Shown piece by piece: positions 27,101 through 39,100 of a stretch of DNA of 64,000 nt (positions are counted from its first letter, which is position 1; every line of letters starts with the position of its first letter). The notes under the pieces were generated by a model. The model saw nothing but the letters and a program-made list of their open reading frames with translations, was not told where the DNA came from and searched no databases. A program made the position numbers and the translations under genes. The DNA is from Acanthosepion esculentum (lineage: Eukaryota; Mollusca; Cephalopoda; Sepiida; Sepiidae): positions 15,881,655 to 15,945,654 of the forward strand of contig OZ038480.1 in the NCBI GenBank assembly GCA_964036315.1, in the 5' to 3' direction.

Positions 27101-30100
27101 TTTTTACCTCGGCTTGCACATTGACCCCTCCATCCCAGACACTAGTGGAAAATAGGCAACCATCTCATCCATGAAGCATACAAAAAGAAAAATATGACAT
27201 TATCACTAAAGATTTTGGACACTCTCTTAGAAATTTTTGCTACCTTTTTTACCATTCTCTAACCATTTGATCAATTTCTGTCAGATTCCTTGTAAATATT
27301 TACTAGGCACAGAGATACAAGTGTAGGGCACTCGGTGAGGATCAAAATCATTCCACTAATGAACCGGTGAGATGAGCTGTGCTAGGGTTAGGCAATGATA
27401 TAGTTATTTACTAAATTTAGCTGAGTGGCACAAGGCAGCAATAGTGGTCTACAGTGAAAATTGAATACACAGCACTAGTAAATTAGTCTGCAAGACAAGC
27501 TTGTTAACCATTAGACACCAAGCTGCTATGCTTTATGAGTCATGCCTTCCATTCTCTTGTTCATTTCAAGTGAATTACCTTCATTGTTAATTATGCTTTT
27601 TGGGGTGTTTTTTTTCTTCATTAACAGGCAATGACACCTGAATTTAAAGAATACCAAGTGCAAGTGATGAAGAATGCCAAAGTTTTGGGCCAAACTCTCA
27701 TGGATAAGGGATACAAATTAGTTTCAGGTAAGGAAAAATAATTTATTTTTAAGTTGAAATAATCTCTTATTTAAAAATACATATATTTGCATCTCCACCA
27801 GTTTCTATATTGCAAGGAAGGAGTTGTGTAGTAATTATCCAGACTAATATCTTCATCTTAGTTATTTTGATCATGTTTCATCTGATCTACTCTTTGGCCT
27901 TCTTTTAGTGTAAGCCATGTATAAAACCTTTAAGGAGATTTGGGCAGAACATGTTATCTCATTCACAATTGGGAATTGTCCTCACTCTGAGTGAAAACCA
28001 GACTTAACAAAAAGGTTACAAATAAAATTACATTATTTCCATCTGGATTAAATCCTCACCTTTGTTGTTGTTATAATATTTTGGCTGTTGTGGCCTTTGA
28101 CCTTCTTCAGATTTCTGTCGATCCAGGTAACCTCAAAGAATGCTGTCCATGTCTAGGAATATCCCATCTTATCCTTTTTTTTACTACTATTACTACTTAT
28201 TTATTGCAAAGTCCTATTTCCACTGAGTCTCTGTATTACCCAACTTAGGGATTGAACTCACAATTAAAATGCCGCCAAATTCTTGGCAACAACGAAGATA
28301 AATGATTTTGTTTAAAGTATTCTCATTGCGACCAGATGGAGGATTCACCTTTAGAAGGTCTGAGATTGTAAGAAAGAAAGGATATTCATCCAAATTATGA
28401 AATGATGACAATATCTTGGAACTTCTGTCTCCAAGACTTGCAGAGTTTTGATACTTCCAGTAATAACATTCATCTCTAAGTATTACTCTTTGATTTTTTT
28501 TTCTCTTCAAATGATTCCGTAGATTTCCATATTTTAACATTTTTTTTTTTTTAATCATTTCAAACCAAGCAAGGCAATAAAGCCACTAAGACACAATAGG
28601 TTACCGAGTGTGAGAGAATATGAGAAAAAAAACACTGAGAAGCACAATAAAATAACAGAAATTGAGAAGACAGAAGATATTGATTGACATTGCATTTAAA
28701 TTTTTGAACATCAAAGAAAGCAAGAAGCCAGAAGAGATTTCCACAGGTGAGAAGTGTGAGACAGAAGGTTGTTAGCATAGAATTTATGGCTACATCTAGC
28801 CATGATGTGACTTTGCCACCAATCTAGTAGTGTGCTTAAATTCATAAAGCCTACATACCATTCATCAGAACAATTACCATGAAAATATTTATAGAAAAGC
28901 CACAGGAAAGGTAGTCTACAACAGTGAGAAAAGAACTGAAGTAGAGATGCCATGTCAGGACCAATAACATTGCAGATTACGCTTTGTATTTTATTAAGAA
29001 TCTCTAAATACATAGCAGAAGCACCAGACTAGATATGGCAGTAATATTCAAAGCATGAGTGAATGGTAGATTTATAAATATGCAAGTTAGATTCTGGCAT
29101 AACACAGTGAACCAACTTTCCTATCAGCAGGCCTAGCAATTGATTCAATATAATCTTTACACTCCATGTCAGTGGAAAACATTAGCCCAAGAAGGTACAA
29201 TGAATCACTCTCCTGAAGGTTAGCATCAGTCATACTGGTGGAAGTCAAAAACTGATTTCTGGTGATCATGGGATAGGGCTTGAGTTTTAGTAAATGCTCC
29301 TTTGTTCATTCAGTGATATTGTATGCTCAGTTCTGTTGCTGTCAGCCTTATTTCCTTTTCTTCATTACGGTTCCCTGAAGGATGGTCTTGGAGAGCCTGT
29401 CAGAATTTTGATTATTACTTAATCATCTTCATGCAGCATGTCTTTGGCAAGAATAGCATGGCAGAGTTCATCTCTCTCCAGGCCCTGCCACAGCCAAATT
29501 ACCTCCCTTTAAGCGTCTCAACTTTTCTCATGAATATGTGACAATTGTAGGTCTTGTTGACTCCTGCTGCCTGTTCTGTGACCCCCTCATATAGAGGTCA
29601 TACACCCAGCCAAGCAGTGTTAATATCACCACAAAGCAGGTGGCACCGAGTTGTAGGATGCCAGTAGCAGAGAAAAAACCTGCAAATTGGGAAATTAGTT
29701 TTGTAAAAATATTAAAAAACCTTAAAATAACATTTTCAATATTTTTTGTTTTTTTATACTAATATATGTATTTTTATAAAAAAAAAAATTACTGCACATT
29801 TCAAAAAAGTCACTTCATAATAGCAAAGATGTAAATATAATGCATAACTTAAAAAAAAAAAATAAATAAAAAATAATAATCTTTAAAATATAAATTAAGA
29901 AAAAATAAGTGTAGTTTTAATTTTTAATTAATCTTTTTTACAAATACTTTCACGGTAATTGCTCCGATGAGCTGCTTTCGCTGGTTCCCAGGCCTCATGA
30001 ATTTAAACGTTCTACAAGGCTGGCATCCCGTTCCCACCCCTTCACCGTTGTAACTGTTAGGTGTAGACGTCTCTTCTACTCCAATAGCTTCATGTCTCGC

Positions 30101-33100
30101 ACATCTTGCCTGTGGAACTCCCTTCCTTATTCCTGTTTCCCTGACAAATACAATCTCCAACTATTTAAGTGTAACATCAATCGACATCTCCAGCTGCCTT
30201 GATCTATCCACTTCCCTTCTCCACATCCTTTCACCTTTCATTCCTATCTGCTCTCGCTCCAAATCTTCTGTAACCCCCTTGCCTTGATCGATCCACTATC
30301 TTTCTCCACATCCTCTCCTTTACCACTCCTATCTGCTCTTCCTCCAAACCTTCTGTAACCCCTTGCGTGCTAGTGGCTTCCAGCCTTGCTTGGGGTGAAA
30401 AGCTTAAAAAAAAAAAAAAATCCCTTTGAAATTTGAAAACTTTAATGTATGTCCTCTTAGGGTTAGTTTCAATCTTGACAGTTTACTTTTGGTGTAACAC
30501 AATTTGGAGACAAATATGAATCAAATGACATTTGATGACTTCTTTTTTTATTTTCAGATGGCACAGATAATCATTTGATCTTAGTTGATTTGAAATCAAA
30601 AGGAATTGATGGAGCCCGTGCAGAAAGGGTCCTAGAATTATGCAATATTACAACAAATAAGAACACTTGTCCTGGGGATAAAAGTGCCATGATGCCTGGA
30701 GGGCTTAGACTGGGTAAGAAGTAATTTCTGTATTTTTATTTTTATTTATTGAAGAAATCCAGAGAGAAGAATGATGATGCCAAAGTATATAAGTGATATT
30801 TCCTTAAAATTGATCATAAAACGGTCATTATAGTATGAAATATTACCACTATATAAATACTATTACTACTATATAAAAGTATGTAAAGGAGTAGTAATGT
30901 TAATTAGCATATGCATCAGGGAATGAAGTTAGATTTGAACTACGAATGCTGTATATGAGACGATGCTGAAAATTTCCTGGCCTGACCAAAAGAATCTTGA
31001 TGCTTAGTCATTTGGTCAGATTTCAGTAAGAGTGTCTGGCCAAGGATTTTCAGTAACCTTTGTATATAGCAAACTACATTAAAGCATAACTGAAAATATG
31101 AAATCTTAACTTTTTTATATTTCCATCCATTTTAGTGTTAAGTAACCAGTCAACATGCAGACTTTAAATTCTACATGAATCTGTTTACTTTTGCACTAAT
31201 GCCTTTGGGAAAGGTATGAATCTGTCTCTTCTTCCTCTGCCAGCTAGGAGTTAAATTTTTGAGTAGACTGGGTTATCTAGCCTTGGATGACAACCAGTCT
31301 ATAAGAAGGACATTTGAATTTCAAACTATGGAGAAACCATCCGGAAATCACTCCACTCTCTTTCTCAAGAATACATGAGAATTCTGATGTAATAAAGAAA
31401 AGGATTTGTGTGAAGAGACGTTATAGTCTAAATAAAAGAAGTGAACGTAGGTCTTAGTTAAGGGTTCATGAAAAACTGCCATCATCAGATTTGGATAAAA
31501 AATTAGATGAAGGTGTTTGTTTTTTTTCTCTCTGTTTAAATAAATTCAATTGCATTTACAAAATGAAGATGAAATAAAGTGGGTTTGATAGATGAGAAGT
31601 TCCTCATTTGTAAACATTTTATGTGAATACAAAAACTGTCCTCTTTCATTTGACTGGGTGGACGTGCAGGTGGTGTAATAACGGCTCCAATTGAGAAATT
31701 GGAGAGCCTAATTTCAATTCCAGTTGGGTTCTTTACATTCACCTACACACAAATATGTGCAGGAAATCTCCTCTTAGCTATGGATTAAATAATAGGTCTT
31801 ATATTTGGAAAAATCATTATTATTCTCAAAAATTGTTAATAAAATGTTCCCTTGTAAAAAAAAAAGGGGGGGGGGCAGTGAATTCTTAAAATCCACAATA
31901 AGTATTGTCTTTAAAAAATATAAATATGAAAGGTTATAAAAAAAATATACAGTGTAACCCGGATATAAGAGAGTTGTCGGGACCGGAGAAGTCTCTTATA
32001 TCCGGGTTTCTCTTATATCCGGGGTTGGTCTATTTTGTTTAGGTAAGTATGGCTCTAATTTGGGACTAGAGAAAATCTCTCTTATATCCGGGTCACACTG
32101 TATATATAAAATATGTTTTGGCTTTAAAATAACCTACAAAGAGTTCACAAGCTGTAAAAAAAAAAAAAAAATATAGATCAAGCCATTTGACTGGACTGTC
32201 TCACTGACATATGCTCTTGTGATCACATATGCAGACACATATATGAGCATGTGCACATACACACACACACAAACCAGTTCTTGCTGGTTTTTAGTTGAAT
32301 CCTACTTTGTTTCAAAGTTAGTTCTTAGGTCAACAAATATCAACATGTGCCAACCCCTTCTTTTTCATTCTTCTTCTCTTTCTACGAATTTTGAATTATT
32401 CTGTCTGTTATTGTCTTTTTATACTTGAACTTAAAAATCATTTTAATCTGTTTAAATCAAGGCAATCTTTATACCAGGCCTGGTTACCATGCGACTGGGG
32501 TCGGACATGTGGAGGCCTAAATTACTACTAAATAGCAATTACTGAGTTCATTTTTAGCAATGAACTTGTTAGTAATGTCCAATAATTAGTTAATCAGCAA
32601 CTATATATAATATTAGGAAACATCTTACAATTATTGATTTATTTCCATAAATGCAAATGTTCAAAAAAAGAACAAAAATACCATAGAACAATTAAATGCA
32701 AAAAATCACTTCATTCACTATAAATTAGATATTTTTAGATAATATTGCAAAAATAATGAGTTAATTTGTTTATGCTAATTTATTACAGAAAATATAATTG
32801 TATAATCCAATCAGAAAGCAATTTCAGCCATTTTACAAAATTGTGTATCAATAAAGTCTGAAAATACTTTACAAAAGATGTGAATTTCAGAGAAATAATA
32901 ATTTTGATGATCTTTACAAAATTTGTAATTTTTGTAACATGTACAATTTGTTTCACAGAAAATGAAGAGAATACTTATTTTGATATGATATTACCATCTC
33001 ACATAGTTTTAAGAATTAAAATCAATCATTTGGGGAGTTAACCAATTACATATATCTAAAAAGAGGGAAAATTGAAAATAAAAAATATGATATCCTTGTG

Positions 33101-36100
33101 GTATCCAGTGGAATTTTTAAATTCCCACATTTTGTTTCTTTCAAAAATGTTCATATTCTTGAAAATAAAAACTAATATTATTAAATATTTCCTCTTTTGT
33201 GGGGCAATCTTTTCTTGTAACATAACCTGCTATATACAAAAGTGTCATTTTAATATCTTTAGGGATCCTAGTTTCAAGGTCTGGTAAATTATCAAATGTT
33301 TGGCATCCCATTTCATCCAGCAAATGTTGACATTTTTAGCAATTATGGCCTGGATCAAATTTGTATTCTTCAACATCAACATTTAATTTAAGAAATAGTT
33401 TAGTTTTTCTCAATATCATTTTGAACTGTTATAAAAAATATATCTCCAGAAGTTTGTCTTAATTCTTCAAATTGTCTGTGGTAAATTCACCAAGCATAAC
33501 AAAATTAAACCCAATGTTTAGCAAATATCTACAAACATCAATTAAGCCATTGCATCTATGTTCAATGGCTAAACTAGTATCTCTTGTTAATGATTTAATT
33601 CTTTTTCTTTGCTTTCCGTCCATTCTTCCTAATTTTTCCAGAATGAGAAAGAAATAACTGATGTTCATCATCTAAATCTGATATCCCTTTTTTCAGGCAG
33701 GGTTAGTGTCAGCATGTCGGTGTTCTTTTAAAATTTTCCAAAATTGTAGGACTTTTCCAATGAAATTAACTGTTTCTGCAGTGTCCTCCGATTTAATAAT
33801 GGATGTGTTTTAATGGCCACTACGGTTTGATTGCAAAAGAAACTTTTAAACAATGGGGAACATTTTGTCATGCAACAGGTTTTGGGTTAACTGCTACATT
33901 AGTTAGTTTCAACAGCTTAACAAATTGAGTTTTTCATACTCAAAAAGACCTTTTACAATTTCCCATTTTGCTGTCATCTTTTCGCCTTCAGGATAAAACA
34001 GTAATTTAGAAGTAGGTCCAGTAATCCAATTACTATAAATATTTTTAAAAAGGTGAACATAATCAAAAAGTAAATACAAGTCATTTTTAGTTATCCAAAG
34101 CTTATTAAAAACAATGTCAATTTTTTTTAAAAAAGATCAATAGGTTCTGTTATTGTCACATACAATTGCAATTACTTGACGATTAAAATGTTTGATTGCA
34201 TCAATAATATATAAATTTTTTTCATATGAAAAAGTTGCATCTAATTTTGCAGCTGGGAACATTTAAAGTAAAAATTTGGTCCACCATTTAAGCATTTTAC
34301 CATGATGTCCAATACTGTTTTTGCTAATCCCTCAATTTTCAGCCAAACCAAATAAATTTCCTCCATGATAATCTAGAGAAACTTTGACATACACTTCATC
34401 AACTAAAAGAATACACTTTTTTCTGATTTTCAGAAATTTTACTAAAAATATCATCAAGAAAAATAAAGATCTAATTTTGAGACTTTTGATGTCATAGCTG
34501 ATAATGTTCTTACATTGGGTAACTTAAAATCGTCATCAAGTCTGTTACATAATGATTGAGATGTAGAAAAATATTCAAATACCCTGATAAGAATATCAGA
34601 ATCATGTTTTGTCCCAATCCTTTGTGGTGACATAGCATTAATATGTCCTTTTAAAATTTAATCTTAGCAATTTTTAAGTTACTAAGATAACAAATTGCTT
34701 CATTGATTTGTGATCAATGTTGAAACATTGATATTCAACTTTTTGAAAGAGAAAAATATGTTGTATATATACCAGCATGGTAACATTCAAATCTCAAGTT
34801 TTCAAAGATTTTAACGACATTGGAATACCTCCAGTGAAAAAAAATCAGTAGATTAGAGGAACAACTGGTTGTTTCATCTATAGCTGATTATAACTGCTGA
34901 CACAAAATCCTGTTAATCAATATTCTGATACAAATTTTCAAAAGTGAGGATTTTGTTCTTTTCTAGAAACTGTGCCAACTCATCATTTTGCACAGAAGCA
35001 GAGGTTTTATTTGTTGTTCTTAGTTTTGGTTGAGGACTGGGCTGATGGCAAATGATCAAATACTGATGGTAGATTTCTGGGTCATACCTTTTCTCAAATA
35101 ATCATGGTTTCATAATCAAATGGAAAATGCCTTTCACAAACAACAATGTTTGGTTTGTCAAGGGCGTTGTCTCAAGGTATAGCCTTTAACCATTATTCTT
35201 GCTCATTCTGATCTTTGGGAAGGCGGAATACACAAACCTTATTTTGGTCATCATTGTTACCATGACAACCTGTTATGCAGCACTTTTTGATCATTTTGAG
35301 AAAGGTTTTGGGGTAGTGAAATTAAAAAATATTCACTAAACTATTATTTTGTAAAAATTACATAGTGCTTCTAAATAGTGTATATTCTGAGGTCTTGGAG
35401 GGTTTGGACTTTGGAATTTAGGTTTCAGAATTTAAAATTTAAGGTCTGTATGAACATAGGAATCTTTTAGAAACTAACATGGATTAAGAAATGCCAAGAC
35501 GAAGGAATTTGGGATTCAGACTTGAGAATTTTTGAGTTTGGAAAATTAAATTTTGGATAATCATAGTTTATGGTTGGTGGGAGGATCAATCACCTCCTTC
35601 CCCCATAAAATATGATTACTTAAATAAAATTAACTAGTTTAAAATTTTTACAGTATATTTTTAAAAAATTTACTGTAAAAATATTAAACTGGTTAATTTT
35701 ATTTTGCATTTTAACAACAATGCTAGTAAAATTCAACATACATTTTTTAAATACCTGTAAACAATTATTTTTAAAATGTTATAAATTAATGAATTTTATA
35801 ATCAAAATATTTGTTATTATGAAGAATAATAGCATAAGGAATAAAATTAAATTAACTTCCTGTGACAAAATAATAATGACATTTTTGTGAATTTTACTGT
35901 TTAAAATAATCATAATTGCAAAAAAATTAAAAAAAGAAGAGAAAGATGATATACAATGTTGTCTCTTTTACATTTTTGTGGTATATTTTTTTAAAAGAAT
36001 AGTTGTAAAATTAAGAATAGTTGTTAAATTTATTATTGAATTTAATTTTTGACATTAACTTTGTGATAATTTTGCAGTGAAAAACAGCATTTTTATTTTT

Positions 36101-39100
36101 TAATGTCTTCTATTTATTTATTCAAATTCAACATTTAAAAAAAATATCAAATTCAACATATCAAAAAAAAATCAAATTCAACATTCTTTTAAAAAATATC
36201 AAATTCAACATACTTTAAAAAAAAATCAAATTCAACATACTTTAAAAAAAAATCAAATTCAACATACTTTAAAAAAAAATCAAATTCAACATACTTTAAA
36301 AAAAAATCAAATTTAACATACTTTAAAAAAAAATCAAATTTAACATACTTTAAAAAAAAATCAAATTTAACATACTTTAAAAAAAAATCAAATTCAACAT
36401 ACTTTAAAAAAAAAATCAAATTCAACATACTTTTAAAAAAATGTTCTGTTATGTTAAAGAAAAACATAAATTATTCATAAAAAATTAATTTTATACTTAA
36501 TATGGTCATTGCTGAAGAAAAATAACGAAAAAATATTGAATTTAAGTTAACTTTGTGATATATTCTTTTCTTAATGACAACTGTGAATTTTGCACTGAAA
36601 AAGTTTGTTTTAAAAATAAAATATGCAAAGTTCAAATAAAATAAATAAACATATTTATTTCAGTATCATAAATAATAAACTTAAGGTAATCCAAAGGTAA
36701 AACACAAAATTTTCTTTAAAAAAAATAATTTTTTAATCCAATTCCAGCAACAAACTTTTGCATATTAATCATTGACCCCCCCCCCCCAGTCACCTACTCG
36801 TCTTACTTGATGTAGAGGCCTGAGTTATGGATCTCCTTGGTTTCAATCTTTGTCTGATGAAGGGGATGGAAGTTCTGAAACATGTGCCAACATTCAATAA
36901 CAAATGTGAATGACAATTACTACAACAAAAACTTGGCCATATTGTTCTAAATTCAAAAATGATTATGATTTTTGTAGATAAATACAGTGAAAATTGACAT
37001 GTGATTTGACACATTCATGTATTACAAGAAATGTGATTTGACACATTCATGCATTACAAGAAATGTGATTTGACACATTCATGCATTACAAGAAATGTGA
37101 TTTGACACATTCATGCATTACAAGAAATGTGATTTGACACATTCATGCATTACAAGAAATGTGATTTGACACATTCATGCATTACAAGAAATGTGATTTG
37201 ACACATTCATGCATTACAAGAAATGTGATTTGACACATTCATGCATTACAAGAAATGTGATTTGACACATTCATGCATTACAAGAAATGTGATTTGACAC
37301 ATTCATGTATTACAAGAAATGTGATTTTTGTCATACTCTCGGATTTCTTAATATTAATGAATTTTGGAAACTATCTTTTTATGTGAATATTTTTTCTTTT
37401 AATAGGTGCCCCAGCACTTACAACACGAGGGATGGTGGAAAAGGATTTTGTTCGAGTGGGTGAATTTTTAGATCGTGGCATTCAAATTGGCCTGGAAGTC
37501 AAAAGTAAAACAAGTAAGTTATTGATTAAATGGCTTTTTGATTTGTTTTATAAATTTCATGATTTTACATAGAGTAGCCAGAAGAAAGCCACTTTTTAAA
37601 CCTGTATTCAGTAAAAAAGGAATGGGTAAACAATGAAATGGGCTATGCTGTTATCTTTTAAGATGAGTATTTATTTTCTAGAATGTGTTGGTAGAGTAAT
37701 GGTTAATGTCTCAGAAGGTAAAATCAGCAAGCCAAGTTCAAATTCCAGCCTAGTTTGTTACATTCATTTTCACAGAAATACTCTTTGGAAACCTATGACT
37801 TTATCTTTTTCTGCCCTCATCTATGGATTAAATAGCAGGGCCTAGGGGGTTCTCTAGCCTTGATGTGGCAACCAGTCCAGGAGAAGGAAAATTCTGAATT
37901 CAAAATCAGTCTCCATCAGGCTATCTTGTCCTAGACACACCACTGCTGCCACATGATCCTAATGTGTTATGGACTTGTATTGATCTATTTTCTCTATTTT
38001 GCACAGCAGAAAAAATATAGGTTTGGAGATTCTAAGTGAAGAACTCTATTTGAACCAACTGCAACCTACTATCAAAACCTAGTGCTAAATAGAACTAGAT
38101 GAGATATCCCTAGACATGAGTGGTGGAATAAGAACAGTCTACACCTGTTGATTAAATAAAGGATTCTGTTTGGAATTCCCTGTAGGTTACCCAGATCTAT
38201 ATATACCTGAGAAAGGCCGGAGAGCACAACAGCTGAAATGTTGTGATAAAAACAAAAATGAGGACAATAATCTGAATATAAATAGTGTAAGTAAAGCCTA
38301 ATGGATTTTCAAGTGATGCTTTGGAGAACTGATCATTAAAAGCTTTTGGAATATGTGGGAAATATCAATTCGAGATGACAATATTTATTTCTCTTCTGAT
38401 ATTCACTGATGGTTATTTGAATGAAAACTGTGCGCTTTTCCTGGAGAATTAAGTTCATGTCATGCAACAAGTACAAGTTCAAAAAGACATTAAGCAACTC
38501 TTTTGGTCAAATCAATTTTCGAATATGAATTCTATTGATTAAGAATTATTAAGAAGGACAAAAACTTGTATTAGGTTGGTGCAAAAATAATGTTGTGTTC
38601 TCACATGAAGTTGAACGTCAAAAACGACATTATTTTTGCACCAACCTAATACAAATGACTTTTGCTTTCTGTGTCTTGAATGCAGCCTTGTTGAATATTC
38701 CATAAGAGAAGATAGCAGAACTGATAAAATTGATGACTAAGAAGTGAAAATTGAAAAATAAATTCAATAATTCGTGTGTGTGTATATATATATATATATT
38801 CACATTCTGACTATGAGACCTGGGTTTGAATCTCACCATGGTTGATTTGTCAGGAAGGAGACTTCCTGATGTTATTGGACTGGCATGTGGCACCTTTTGG
38901 AAAGTGCCTGAAAACCATACCATGGATTGACCCAAGCCTTGTGAGTGATAGTTGGTAGATGGAACACTTTGGGGCCATCAATAGCTGTGTGTTGTAGCAT
39001 ACCTAGTAGTAGTAAATACTGGATCTTGGTCTGCAGTTGGAGATTAATTATGGAATTCACTTGACTCACATCTAGCAATTGACTACTACTTTTACTTGCC

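Noticed and set aside
36189..36467. Repeat protein FFLKYVEFD on the minus strand
   Set aside because: It is a reading of the 27-base tandem array whose unit keeps frame by chance; frame is lost where the A run changes length.
36999..37326. A CRISPR-like array
   Set aside because: The 32-base units are contiguous with no unique spacers. It is a minisatellite in a eukaryotic intron.
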